A DNA stretch of 64,000 nucleotides from Devosia limi DSM 17137 (GCF_900128975.1 NZ_FQVC01000006.1:62001-126000); one strand, 5' to 3'; counted from the first letter of the stretch, positions 17,893-27,004 are shown. A program made the numbers and translations. The notes: generated by a model not told the origin, from the letters alone.

Positions 17893-19515
17893 TCACTCGC
17901 CGCCCGGCAACGGGGAGAGCCCGAGTTCCTTCAAAAAAGCGTTGTGTCTCGAAGTTTCGCCCCGGATCTGCTTTTCCAGCAGAACTAGTTCACTCTGGGT
18001 GACCGACAGATCAATCTCGGCCTCGTCCACAGCAGTGCTGATGTAGCGCGATATGTTAAGATTGAAACCCTCCTCAGCAATTCGCTCCATGCTCACGCGC
18101 TTGGAGTAACGCTCTTCTTCTTTTCGGAACTGGTAAGTGTCGATGATCTTGCTGATATGCTGGTCGGTAATCAGGTTCTGGCGCTTGCCCTTCGCAAAAT
18201 GCTCGGCTGCGTTGATGAACAGCACGTCGTCCGGCTTCTTGCACTTTTTCAGCACAAGGATGCAGACCGGGATACCTGTCGAATAAAACAGGTTTGCAGG
18301 CAATCCGATGACCGTATCAATGTGGCCATCCTTCAGCAGCTTTGTTCGGATGCGCTCTTCCGCCCCACCTCTAAATAGCACACCGTGGGGAAGGATGATG
18401 GCCATAACGCCCTCGTCCTTCAGGAAGTGGAAGCCATGCAGCAGGAAGGCAAAGTCCGCAGCAGACTTGGGCGCTAGGCCGTAGTTCTTGAATCGAACGT
18501 CATCGCCCATCGCCTCAGTAGGTTCCCAGCGGAGGCTGAAAGGCGGGTTGGCTACGATGGCATCGAAAGCGGGCTTCTTGGCCGGATTCAACTCGCGCAG
18601 GATATCCCAGTCATTGGCCAGTGTGTCTCCGTGGTAGATTTCGAACTCGGTGTCCTTCACGCCGTGCAGCAGCATATTCATGCGGGCAAGGTTGTAGGTG
18701 GTAATGTTCTTTTCCTGCCCGTAGATTTTCCCGATGCCGTGCGGCCCCATGCGCCTCCGCACGTTCAACAGCAGCGAACCTGAGCCGCACGCGAAATCGA
18801 GCACACTGGCCAGCCGTTCCTTCTTGCCGGTTGCAGGCTCCTGGCTGTCGAGCGTCACGATTGCGGAAAGGATGTCTGAGACCTGCTGCGGGGTATAGAA
18901 TTCGCCCGCCTTCTTGCCCGACCCGGCGGCGAATTGGCCGATCAGATATTCGTAGGCGTCGCCTAGCGCATCTACATCTGAGGAAAAATCAGCCAGCCCT
19001 TTCGCGATCTCGGTTATGATCGCGCCGAGTTTGGCGTTGCGATCAGCGTAGGACCGCCCGAGTTTGTCAGAGCCGAGATTGATCTCCGAGAACAGGCCGC
19101 CGAACGTGCTCTGGAACGACTCGGTCTCGATGTACTTGAAACCCGCCTGTAGGGTGTTCAACAGGTCGTCGTTTTGGGTGCGCGCCATATGTGCGATGCT
19201 GGTCCACAGGTGCTCCGGCTTAATGACGTAGTGCGCCTTGAGGCGCATCTGCTTTTCAAAATCCGCAACATCATCGGGGTTCTCCGCGTACCATACAGAG
19301 AGGGGCGAACGCCCACCGTTGCCAATCGCGTTAGGATCGGGGTAGTCGTGCCCGAGCTCCTTTTTGGCGGCAATCTCGTAGTTGTCAGAGAGATAGCGCA
19401 GGAAGAGGAAAGACAGCATGTAATCGCGAAAGTCGTCCGCGTTCATTGCGCCGCGTAGCGTATCAGCAATATTCCAGAGCGTCTTGCCCAGCTGTTTCTG
19501 AAGTTGATCGTTCAT
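17893..19515 (-). CDS. hsdM: Type I restriction-modification system methyltransferase subunit HsdM
   Basis: This 540-residue subunit methylates adenine at N6 within the recognition site set by HsdS and is needed for both modification and cleavage complexes. The N-terminal HsdM helical domain (LGKTLWNIADTLRG) is followed by SAM motif I DFACGSGSLLL (about 241-250) and catalytic NPPF (323-326). It is the last gene of hsdR-hsdS-prrC-hsdM; its ATG overlaps the prrC stop. Confidence 0.95.
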   Translation of the reverse strand: MNDQLQKQLGKTLWNIADTLRGAMNADDFRDYMLSFLFLRYLSDNYEIAAKKELGHDYPDPNAIGNGGRSPLSVWYAENPDDVADFEKQMRLKAHYVIKPEHLWTSIAHMARTQNDDLLNTLQAGFKYIETESFQSTFGGLFSEINLGSDKLGRSYADRNAKLGAIITEIAKGLADFSSDVDALGDAYEYLIGQFAAGSGKKAGEFYTPQQVSDILSAIVTLDSQEPATGKKERLASVLDFACGSGSLLLNVRRRMGPHGIGKIYGQEKNITTYNLARMNMLLHGVKDTEFEIYHGDTLANDWDILRELNPAKKPAFDAIVANPPFSLRWEPTEAMGDDVRFKNYGLAPKSAADFAFLLHGFHFLKDEGVMAIILPHGVLFRGGAEERIRTKLLKDGHIDTVIGLPANLFYSTGIPVCILVLKKCKKPDDVLFINAAEHFAKGKRQNLITDQHISKIIDTYQFRKEEERYSKRVSMERIAEEGFNLNISRYISTAVDEAEIDLSVTQSELVLLEKQIRGETSRHNAFLKELGLSPLPGGE

Positions 19516-20726
19516 TGTGCGGGGGCCTCTTCTGGTACGGATACAGGTTGAGTGGGGATAACTCCTGGCAAAGCGAACTCAAAACGCGAGATGAACTCGC
19601 GCAGGATGCGGCGGAAAAGTTCTTTGTTGTCCTCGCCCATTTCAGTGGGTTCGTTGATCGCATAAGCGCCGTGGCTCAACAGGTTAAGGGCACGATTGAA
19701 CAGCGCCCGATCTTCTTCGTTGTCGAGCGCCTTCAGGCAGAAAGCCATGCTCGGATGCCCGAAGAAAGAGGCCGTCTTCTCCATGACGCTGCGCAGGGCG
19801 TTGAAATGGAAGGTATAAAGCTTCCCTTTGGCGGGATCGGCGGCGCGCTGCAACTCAGCCAAAGTGGCGACGTGGTGGAAGAAGGGAGTGTCGTGGGTTG
19901 CTTGAAGAGTGTAGGTCCCGTCGCCGTCCGGGCGGTGCAGGAAATAGCGCTTGTGGGTGACTTTCGCTTCGCCTTGGACCCGGCCGCCGATTTCGTTACA
20001 CATCACGTTGAAGAACAGGGCGTGGTGCGAAGAAAAGATCACCTTGATCGGTGTCGGCGCGCCATTGCCATCTTTCCGCGTGGCCGCTCGGCGGAGGAGC
20101 TTGGCGAGGTCGCAGGCGACGGAGATCGCGTTATTGTCATCTAGCGACGAGATAGGGTCGTCGATATAGAGGTATTTCTTGCCCTGATACGACTGATGGC
20201 CATCCAGCATCCGTTCGCAGATCGCCATGAATACGCACCAGATGAAGATGTTTTGTTCGCCTCGCGACACCTTGATGTTCGTCTCGTCGCCCTTGCGGAA
20301 GCTCACGAAATCGGGCTTTGAGATGGTATCCTTGTCCTGCTGAACCTCCTTATAGGTGAAGTCGAATTCGAAGTCGGCGTAGCGCGAAAGATATTGCGCA
20401 ATCGTTTCGTCCAACGTGAGTTCAGTCATCGCGTTGAAGAACGATGATTTCTCATTCAATTGGAGCCGGCGCACGCTGTCGCCTTCAAGGTCATTCTCCC
20501 AGACGAACAGATCCTCGGTGAAGGCGTTGAAATAGAGCGTGTCGGGAGTGCCGGTCGGGTTCTTTGTCTTATGCTTGCGCTTGCCAGCGTCCTTGAACTC
20601 CATCGAGAGGCGTGTTTTGCCGGTACGGTTGTAGGCGTAAAGCAGCACGAAATCGGCGTCATTCAGATCATCCCGCAGCCGTGTCACGAGCTTGCTTAAG
20701 TTATGATAGGTACGGATACCGTTCAT
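19512..20726 (-). CDS. prrC: PrrC-type anticodon nuclease (toxin guarding the type I RM system)
   Basis: PrrC is a tRNA-Lys anticodon nuclease held silent by its type I restriction partner and released when phage attacks that enzyme, blocking translation. This 404-residue protein follows E. coli PrrC in layout. It has the Walker A region AYNRTGKTRL (one Gly replaced by Arg compared with E. coli NGTGKT), LYFNAFTEDLFVWENDL, the ABC-like signature VSRGEQN (153-159) and YLYIDDPISSLDD (185-197). The catalytic triad is kept as Arg312 and Glu316 in LRSVMEKTASF and His352 in LLSHG. It overlaps hsdS upstream and hsdM downstream by 4 nt each. Confidence 0.9.
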   Translation of the reverse strand: MNGIRTYHNLSKLVTRLRDDLNDADFVLLYAYNRTGKTRLSMEFKDAGKRKHKTKNPTGTPDTLYFNAFTEDLFVWENDLEGDSVRRLQLNEKSSFFNAMTELTLDETIAQYLSRYADFEFDFTYKEVQQDKDTISKPDFVSFRKGDETNIKVSRGEQNIFIWCVFMAICERMLDGHQSYQGKKYLYIDDPISSLDDNNAISVACDLAKLLRRAATRKDGNGAPTPIKVIFSSHHALFFNVMCNEIGGRVQGEAKVTHKRYFLHRPDGDGTYTLQATHDTPFFHHVATLAELQRAADPAKGKLYTFHFNALRSVMEKTASFFGHPSMAFCLKALDNEEDRALFNRALNLLSHGAYAINEPTEMGEDNKELFRRILREFISRFEFALPGVIPTQPVSVPEEAPAQ

Positions 20727-21979
20727 TCGTCATCCTCCCCAATCTTGGGGAAAAGCTGCTGCATCAGCCCTTTCTTGTGTGTCTTGAGCGTGTTGAGCTT
20801 TCGGATCTCGGCGGCGATGAGCTCGTCGAGAGAGGTGAGGCAGCCAGCGATGCGTTGTTGTTCAGCCTTGGTCGGTGGAACACAAAGCGGACACTCCAGC
20901 ACGTTGCTTTTACTCAAATGGGTTTGAGTTTGCCCGTCATCATAGGCCAACAAATTAGGATTACGATCGAGAATGAAGAACAGGAATTTGGAGGCTAGTT
21001 GCTTTCCCTTTAGCCTGCAAATGCGCTGATTAACAGCATATCGGTCATTTGTTTCAACAAAGTAGCACTTCGCAAGCGCCCTGCCTTTCGGCAGATCGCT
21101 CAAGACCATCAGGACATCACCCGCATTGGCAGTCAAATAGTCCGCATTCGTGTACTTGCGGACCACGCCATCTGTTGAAATGAAACGCGAGTTGACGACG
21201 ATGTACCTGCCGTCTTCCACAATGTCTTGCTCGTAGGCTTTCCCGTTTTCATAGGTTGCAACTTCTGAGAGTGGCTTGACTTCCCACTCCCCCGCCCCCT
21301 CGAACTCTGGGAAGCGGAGGCGGGGTTGGGTTTCGCCATCCTGTGGGAAAAGCTGCTGCATCAGGCCCTTCTTATGGGCCTTCAACGCCTCCACCTTCCG
21401 CCCCTGCGCGGTAATCAGCGTGTCTACCGAGTTTAGAAAGTCTGCGATCTTTTGTTGTTCGGGAAGGGTCGGTAGTGGGGCACGCCAGTCGCAAAGTTTA
21501 CTGAAATATAGTCGAGTCCGCGTGCCACCTGCCTTCTGCGAAAATGCGAAGCGCTTGAAATGCTCACCCTCGTTCAACAATGCGAGAAGAAAATTAGATT
21601 CGAGCTCGACCGTTTCAAAAACAGGATACTCTTTGCTTACGGCGATTTCGCCTCCAGTGTGGTTGATGTTGAATTTGAAAGACCCATCATCGCTCATGTG
21701 GCGATAAACGAAGCATCCCGGCGGCACCACTCCATAGTCATTCTTGTTCTGAAGGACTCTGCCGTCGAAGTATGTGTCTTGGCGCTGAAGCCCCTCTCGA
21801 GTCGAGCTAAAGACCGGCAGCGTGGTGTTGGATCGCGCGCGCCCACTGCTGTCTCTCAAGAATGATGCCAACCGCTTGTGTTTCCAGCCTGGTGCGGCCT
21901 TGAACTCTGGAAACCGTAGCTTCGGCATCAACGCAGGGCCGCTGCCCATCTCGGCAGATGATTTCCCCTTACTGCTCAT
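20723..21979 (-). CDS. hsdS: Type I restriction-modification specificity subunit HsdS
   Basis: This 418-residue subunit chooses the bipartite DNA target of the RM complex. Two target-recognition domains alternate with conserved helical spacers. The spacer phrase (AHKKGLMQQLFP) occurs near residue 205 and again as THKKGLMQQLFP near the end, and LRFPEF precedes each recognition domain, showing internal duplication. Its start overlaps the hsdR stop by 11 nt. Recognition sequence cannot be read from the protein. Confidence 0.93.
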   Translation of the reverse strand: MSSKGKSSAEMGSGPALMPKLRFPEFKAAPGWKHKRLASFLRDSSGRARSNTTLPVFSSTREGLQRQDTYFDGRVLQNKNDYGVVPPGCFVYRHMSDDGSFKFNINHTGGEIAVSKEYPVFETVELESNFLLALLNEGEHFKRFAFSQKAGGTRTRLYFSKLCDWRAPLPTLPEQQKIADFLNSVDTLITAQGRKVEALKAHKKGLMQQLFPQDGETQPRLRFPEFEGAGEWEVKPLSEVATYENGKAYEQDIVEDGRYIVVNSRFISTDGVVRKYTNADYLTANAGDVLMVLSDLPKGRALAKCYFVETNDRYAVNQRICRLKGKQLASKFLFFILDRNPNLLAYDDGQTQTHLSKSNVLECPLCVPPTKAEQQRIAGCLTSLDELIAAEIRKLNTLKTHKKGLMQQLFPKIGEDDE

Positions 21980-24900
21980 AAGCGCTCAGCCCCGAAATTT
22001 CGCGCCCACCGGCCCGCTTGAGCAGCAAAGGCATCAAGTCGGCCATCAGGTCCAGTTCCTTCACGCGCCGAGCCTTCCAGTTCAAGCCAAGGGGTTCCAT
22101 CAGGTCGGTTAGCGCCTCGCCATCAAAGATCATGCGTTGCAAAATGGTATCAACAAAGCTTTGCAGCGCCTCCTTCACCAGCCCATGCTTTCCCGCGATG
22201 CTCGCCAATTCCGCCGCGTTTTTCTCCGCCTTGAAGCGTCTGTAACCGTCGCGGATCGCCTTTTCGCTTAGGCCCTCTCCCGCCTTGAGGGTGTTGATGT
22301 AGGCCGCGATCTCCTCGCGCTCGTCCATGAACTTGGCGTCGGACTGGATCAGGCCGATTAGCTCTTCGCGGCTCATCTTCTGCTTTCCAGGGCTCGCCTC
22401 GGAATAGCGAGCGATCAGGCCCATGATGTAGTCATAATCGATAACGGCCGAGGCAAAGAGCACGAACTCGAAATCAAGCTGGTCCGCCTCTTGCGCGGGC
22501 TTGTCCGCGCCCTTGCCCTGTTGTGCACGGAGGCGCTGCGCGGTTTCCAGATAGGCGCCGCGGAAGCCTAGTAGGTCGTCGCGCGGCAGGACCTGTTCGA
22601 TCGCTACCGCGTTCTCCAGGGTCAGGTCCGTGTACTGGTCCAGCTGCGTCTTGAGCCGCTGGACCTCCTTGAAGTGTTCAATGAAAGCCGCACGGGCTGC
22701 GTCTCCCTTGAGGTTGGGCACGGCCTCAGGGGCGCAGTCGAGGCCCTGCGACTTCATGAAGGTGTCGAGCTTTAGCACTGCGCTTTCCAGTTTCTGGATG
22801 ACCACCGGAGCCTTGTCTACCAGCCAGATTTCGCGGGCCTTTTCGGCAGCGGCCTCGCCCGAGAAGAGGGCGATAGCGGTATCGACGGCCGACTGCTGTT
22901 GGCGGAAGTCAAGGATATTGCCATAGGGCTTGGTGGCGTTAAGCACCCGGTTCGTCCGCGAGAAGGCCTGGATCAGGCCGTGATGCTTCAGGTTCTTGTC
23001 GACGTAGAGGGTGTTCAGGAATTTGGAGTCGAAGCCGGTCAGCAGCATGTCGACCACAATTGTGATGTCGATCTTGTGGTGCGGCTGGTTTGGGTAAGCC
23101 TTCTTCAGGTCGGAATGCGGCCATTGCTGGTCTTTGATCCGCTTTTGCACGTCCTGATAGTAGAGGTCGAATTCACCGATCTTGTGGTTTGTGCCGTACT
23201 GGACATTGTAGTCGGTAAGGATGGCCTTCAGGGCCTCCTTCTTCTTTTCAGGATCGACCTTGTTGTCTTCTCTCTCGTGTTCAAGGTCTTCAGAAAGCTG
23301 TTCGATGTCCTTCTTCGCCTCTGGGGTTTCAGCCAATTGCGAAGGTGGAGAAAAGACGCAGACGATGTTCAACGGCTGGAAGCCGGGATCAACGCCCAGC
23401 TTCTCTGCCTGCATCGTCTTGAAAAGGTCGTAGTACTCAATGGCGTCATTGATCGACGATGTGGCGAGCAGGGCGTTGAACCGACGCTGCCCAGTGGCCT
23501 GGTCATGCTTGGCAAGGATCGCCTCGATCACTGCCTTCTTGGCCAGAGGTTCGCCGGGCCTCGGCAGAGTTTTACCCTGTGGCTTGAAATAGTCGATATG
23601 GAACCGAAGGACGTTTCCGTCTTCGATGGCGTGGGTGATCGTGTAGGTGTGAAGGCGCTGCTGGAATAAGTCTTCCGTCGTCTTCATACTGGCTTGGGTA
23701 TCTTCGATTTTCTGCTGAGCCGCGTTTTGGTCGAAGATGGGGGTTCCGGTGAAGCCAAAGAGCTGGGCGCGCGGAAAGAACTCCTTGATGGCTTTGTGGT
23801 TCTCGCCAAATTGCGACCGGTGGCATTCGTCAAAGATAAAGGCAATGCGCTTGTCACGCAGGGGCTCCAGCTGCTCCTTGAAGCTCTTCTTGCCGTCCTT
23901 CTTCTGCTGCTTGTTGCGTTTGCTGTTCTCGTCCAGCGCGAGGCCGAGCTTCTGGATCGTGCAGACGATGACCTTGTCGGCGTAGTCGTCCGACAAAAGG
24001 CGCCGAACGAGGGACGCCGTGTTTGTGTTCTCCTCGACACAGCCTTCCTGGAACTTGTTGAACTCCTCGCGAGTCTGGCGATCGAGATCCTTGCGGTCCA
24101 CGACAAAGAGGCACTTCTCGATGTCCGGATTGTCCTTCAGAAGCGTTGACGCCTTGAAAGATGTGAGCGTCTTGCCGCTGCCAGTGGTGTGCCAGACGTA
24201 GCCATTGCCGCAGTCTTGCGCGATGGAGTCGACGATCGCCTTCACCGCGTAGACCTGATAAGGCCGCATCATCAGGAGCTTCTGCTCGCTTGCAACCAGA
24301 ACCATATAGCGGCTGATCGTCTGACCAAGCGTGCACTTAACGAGGAAGGTCTCGGCGAAGCTATCGAGATGGACAATCTTCTTGTTGTCGACATCCGCAA
24401 ACTCATAGACTGGCAGAAAACGCTCTTCGGCATTGAAAGCGAAGTGACGCGCGTTGTTGTTTGCGAAATAGAATGTTCTATCGCGGTTGCTGACGATGAA
24501 GATCTGCAGAAAACACAGGATTGTTTTGGTATAGCCGTTACCGGGATCGTTCTTATACTCGACGATCTGCTCCATAGCGCGACGCGGGCTTACGCCAAGG
24601 GTTTTCAGTTCGATCTGAACGACGGGCACGCCATTGATCAGGAGAACGACGTCATAGCGATGGTGGCTGTTATCTGTATTGATGCGGAGCTGGTTGACCA
24701 CCTCAAACGAGTTTTTGCACCAGTCCTTGATGTTGACGAGCGTGTAGTTCAGCGGCGTGCCGTCATCACGAATGAAGCTATTGCGCTCCCGCAGTGTCCG
24801 GGCAGCGGCGAACGCATCTGGCGTGACAATCTCGTCTGTCAGCCTCTGAAACTCGCTATCGGTAAGAGTAACCCGGTTTAGGCTCTCGAATTTCTCACGG

Positions 24901-25016
24901 AAGTTTTTCTCTAGCGTGGCGCGATCGCGGATATCAGGACGGTACTCATACTTGAGGTCTTTCAGCTTGGATACCAGAGCATCTTCAAGATCGCGTTCGG
25001 GCTTTGTCGTTATCAT
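21969..25016 (-). CDS. hsdR: Type I restriction endonuclease subunit HsdR
   Basis: This 1015-residue motor and nuclease translocates DNA and cuts at a distance from unmodified sites. The PD-(D/E)XK nuclease region is near residues 122-138 (Asp122, then QIELK). The helicase part has Walker A TTGSGKT (277-283), Walker B DECH (396-399) and later motifs such as FGFTGTP and LLTGFDSK. Domain style fits type IC enzymes (EcoR124/EcoprrI), the class known to carry prrC. It starts 9 bp after the Phd-like gene. Confidence 0.95.
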   Translation of the reverse strand: MITTKPERDLEDALVSKLKDLKYEYRPDIRDRATLEKNFREKFESLNRVTLTDSEFQRLTDEIVTPDAFAAARTLRERNSFIRDDGTPLNYTLVNIKDWCKNSFEVVNQLRINTDNSHHRYDVVLLINGVPVVQIELKTLGVSPRRAMEQIVEYKNDPGNGYTKTILCFLQIFIVSNRDRTFYFANNNARHFAFNAEERFLPVYEFADVDNKKIVHLDSFAETFLVKCTLGQTISRYMVLVASEQKLLMMRPYQVYAVKAIVDSIAQDCGNGYVWHTTGSGKTLTSFKASTLLKDNPDIEKCLFVVDRKDLDRQTREEFNKFQEGCVEENTNTASLVRRLLSDDYADKVIVCTIQKLGLALDENSKRNKQQKKDGKKSFKEQLEPLRDKRIAFIFDECHRSQFGENHKAIKEFFPRAQLFGFTGTPIFDQNAAQQKIEDTQASMKTTEDLFQQRLHTYTITHAIEDGNVLRFHIDYFKPQGKTLPRPGEPLAKKAVIEAILAKHDQATGQRRFNALLATSSINDAIEYYDLFKTMQAEKLGVDPGFQPLNIVCVFSPPSQLAETPEAKKDIEQLSEDLEHEREDNKVDPEKKKEALKAILTDYNVQYGTNHKIGEFDLYYQDVQKRIKDQQWPHSDLKKAYPNQPHHKIDITIVVDMLLTGFDSKFLNTLYVDKNLKHHGLIQAFSRTNRVLNATKPYGNILDFRQQQSAVDTAIALFSGEAAAEKAREIWLVDKAPVVIQKLESAVLKLDTFMKSQGLDCAPEAVPNLKGDAARAAFIEHFKEVQRLKTQLDQYTDLTLENAVAIEQVLPRDDLLGFRGAYLETAQRLRAQQGKGADKPAQEADQLDFEFVLFASAVIDYDYIMGLIARYSEASPGKQKMSREELIGLIQSDAKFMDEREEIAAYINTLKAGEGLSEKAIRDGYRRFKAEKNAAELASIAGKHGLVKEALQSFVDTILQRMIFDGEALTDLMEPLGLNWKARRVKELDLMADLMPLLLKRAGGREISGLSAYEQ

Positions 25017-25025
25017 TGATGCAGC

Positions 25026-25244
25026 TCAGTTCTCTCCGGCGCCAGTTGGCTGGGCCGTCTTGCTTGTGTTCAAGTTTTTGTCTTCGCCACCAACCACGCT
25101 GTTTTTCAATCTTTCGTATTCTTCAACCGACATTACCACTACGACTGGCCGACCATGCTTGGCGATCAACACCGGCTCGGCGCGAGCCAAATCGATCAAG
25201 CGCCCAAAGCCGTATTTGGCGTCCTTCGCCGACATGCTTTGCAT
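25026..25244 (-). CDS. Phd/YefM-type antitoxin-like DNA-binding protein
   Basis: This protein of 72 residues has the Phd fold: SMSAKDAKYGFGRLIDLA, PVLIAKHGRPVVVVMSVEEYERL, then a flexible acidic tail. Phd proteins repress their own promoter and neutralise a partner toxin. No Doc, YoeB or other short toxin gene is adjacent. Instead it leads the hsdR-hsdS-prrC-hsdM operon by 9 bp. Start at 25244 has CAGGAG at good spacing. I infer a repressor of the RM/PrrC operon, or an antitoxin taken over to control PrrC. Confidence 0.82.
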   Translation of the reverse strand: MQSMSAKDAKYGFGRLIDLARAEPVLIAKHGRPVVVVMSVEEYERLKNSVVGGEDKNLNTSKTAQPTGAGEN

Positions 25245-25270
25245 GGCGCGACTCCTGTTCAACTGTAGCC

Positions 25271-25299
25271 CACTATGGCCATTTTGGCCATTTTGGCAA
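25271..25299 (-). promoter_or_regulatory. Likely promoter and operator of the phd-hsd-prrC operon
   Basis: On the minus strand TTGCCA (25294-25299) is followed after 17 bp by ATAGTG (or CATAGT with 16 bp). The spacer holds TGGCCA palindromes at 25276-25281 and 25285-25290, and a partial third copy (TGGCAA) at 25294-25299, each 9 bp apart. Spaced short palindromes over a promoter are what a Phd-type autorepressor would bind. Confidence 0.55.
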
Positions 25300-25724
25300 G
25301 CCCCCCATCGGACAGCCATCTCAACCCGTGCCTCATCGCGCGGCCTTGCATGAGGGCAGGAACGCCCTTTGCTCTCGATGAAATCGTCATGGAGGTGTGG
25401 GAGGAGCAGGAACGCTTCTCTGACTGGTGGTGCGGCGGCCACACGACCGCGAGCTGGTTTCAAGGGGTGGCGATAAGACCCTTTGATCGATGGGTGCAGG
25501 GAGAGCGAAGTCTCTTGCGAGTGCTGGGGCGGCGATACGGCCCGATGGCACGACAAGGCTCAATGCCGAAGCCGTGCCAATGGCCTGGGGGATGCAACGG
25601 GGGCGCGCAGCGGCCCCCTTGCCAAGATTGCGGGTACTACCCCGCACATCTTGCGAACAACGATAATGGAATTCTGAGCGAACCGGGACTGATGGCACTG
25701 AACCGTCAACGCGCTCCTGCTCCC
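25300..25724. other. Intergenic region with a strong hairpin
   Basis: No convincing gene. A 29-nt imperfect hairpin at 25624-25652 pairs AAGAT...GCGGG with CCCGC...ATCTT around a TACTAC loop and contains a copy of GGTACTACC. It lies about 70 bp after the end of the minus-strand HTH gene, in the right place for a transcript end, but no T-tract follows. Confidence 0.45.
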
Positions 25725-26583
25725 TTACCGCCCTATCCCCTCCTCTGTCTTCTGTGCTTTCTCACTGCCTTCTCCGCCCTCCTCTTCCTGCTCCAGCCTC
25801 TCCAATGTCTCAAATGCTCTTCCTGACACAATCGGGTCCAGACGATCTGCCTCGGCCAATGCCCAGGCCGACCATGTTTCAAGACGGCCTGCGGGGGCAG
25901 ATGCGGCCAGGTCATCTTTGACGCGGGCGACGTAGGCGCGGATATTGGCCGCCTGCTGGAGCGCGGCGGCATCGGCATGGAGCGAATCCAGCCGCGCCTT
26001 GGCGAAGGCTGCAATGCGCTCCTGGCGTTGTCGCTCAATCTCGGCGAGCCGCTGGCGCTCCTTTTCTTCGGCGGCGGCTTTGCGTTCCAGGGCCCATTGG
26101 ATCTGACGGCGTATCCATCCGCGATGAAGTTGCTCGGCGGCGATAGCGATCTCAATGAATATGTCACCGAAGCGCTTTTCAATTGTGGTGTCCGCCTCGT
26201 CCACCCATGCCATGACGATGCCGCCGGGCGGTTCATGGTAGGAAATGGCAAGCCGCAACTGATCGGTAGTACCAGCCTTGGTACTACCGCGCCGGGCACC
26301 GGCGCTTTGCGGCTTGTCCAGCTTCAGGCTGATTTGCTGGTCGCCGATGGTAATACCAAACTCGCGCGCGCTCTGGTCATTCACCCAGCTTTTGCCGCCG
26401 GTGCGCGATGCCGCGATGAAGAGGGCGTTGATGATCCGAAGCCGCCGCCGTTCGAAGGGCGTGTCGAATACCGGCTCGTGGTAGTACCAGCGCTCGGTCA
26501 GTTTCTTCTGCCGATGCAGCTCGTCCTTATCCAGCAGCTTGCGGATTTCGGGATGCGCTTTGGAGAAGTCGCGCGGTACTACC
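25633..26583. repeat. Clustered 9-bp motif GGTA(C/G)TACC
   Basis: The nearly self-complementary 9-mer occurs at 25633-25641, 26265-26273, 26280-26288, 26480-26488 and 26575-26583. The copies at 26265 and 26280 form an inverted pair with a 6-bp gap. GGTAATACC variants occur at 26349-26357 and 26989-26997. In the HTH gene the copies fall in different reading frames (read as Gly-Ser-Thr, Trp-Tyr-Tyr and Val-Val-Pro), so selection for the DNA word rather than the protein is likely. Confidence 0.65.
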
Positions 26584-26951
26584 ATCTTGCCGAGGCGCTT
26601 GCGGTAACGCGCCGCCATGGCGTCGATGTCCTCGTACGGGCCGTCCTGATATTCGCAGGCCCCTTCGCCAAAGCGGCGGGTCAAAACACCGGCGATGTTG
26701 CCGGATACGGCGACATGGGTGGCCTCTCCCAGCTCTCGCACCGGTAGCGGAATGCGGGCGACAGCCTTGCCCGCCTGTAACCGCGCCCAGTAGCCGCGCG
26801 GCGGCAAAGGGATGCCGGACTTACGGCAGGTCTTGGCCAGCGCGACATCGGATATGCCGACCTCAGCCGCGAGCTTTTGCATGGGCTGCTCCCACACCAG
26901 CTCATAGAGCCGCTCGCGCGGGACGCGCTCAGAATTGTAGTAATTGAACAT
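25725..26951 (-). CDS. HTH-domain protein of unknown function (element cargo)
   Basis: This 408-residue protein has an N-terminal helix-turn-helix (RERLYELVWEQPMQKLAAEV, then GISDVALAKTCRKSGIPLPPRGYW), a middle domain of unknown fold, and a long charged coiled coil (about residues 285-330, many Glu, Arg and Gln). The tail is Glu-rich. Similar proteins are often seen on proteobacterial mobile elements but I know of no established function. Several GGTASTACC words lie inside it and one upstream variant precedes its start, so it may bind that motif; this is a guess. Confidence 0.7.
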   Translation of the reverse strand: MFNYYNSERVPRERLYELVWEQPMQKLAAEVGISDVALAKTCRKSGIPLPPRGYWARLQAGKAVARIPLPVRELGEATHVAVSGNIAGVLTRRFGEGACEYQDGPYEDIDAMAARYRKRLGKMVVPRDFSKAHPEIRKLLDKDELHRQKKLTERWYYHEPVFDTPFERRRLRIINALFIAASRTGGKSWVNDQSAREFGITIGDQQISLKLDKPQSAGARRGSTKAGTTDQLRLAISYHEPPGGIVMAWVDEADTTIEKRFGDIFIEIAIAAEQLHRGWIRRQIQWALERKAAAEEKERQRLAEIERQRQERIAAFAKARLDSLHADAAALQQAANIRAYVARVKDDLAASAPAGRLETWSAWALAEADRLDPIVSGRAFETLERLEQEEEGGEGSEKAQKTEEGIGR

Positions 26952-26984
26952 GGGGCGATTTCACCAGATTCTCCGGCTCATCGC

Positions 26985-27004
26985 AGCAGGTAATACCACC
27001 TGCT
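26985..27004. promoter_or_regulatory. Palindrome upstream of the HTH gene
   Basis: AGCAGGT (26985-26991) and ACCTGCT (26998-27004) are perfect inverted copies around AATACC, and the left arm overlaps a GGTAATACC word. It is 34-53 bp upstream of the HTH gene's start codon, a fitting place for an operator. Confidence 0.5.

Noticed and set aside
25275..25826. Open frame of 183 codons on the plus strand between phd and the HTH gene
   Set aside because: It starts inside the phd promoter, overlaps the 3' end of the HTH gene antisense, has no family resemblance and no ribosome site.
25725..26951. Replication initiator binding the GGTA(C/G)TACC words as iterons
   Set aside because: The HTH and coiled-coil protein shows no Rep-family motif I can recognise, and the repeats are irregularly spaced; kept only as one possible reading of the motif cluster.
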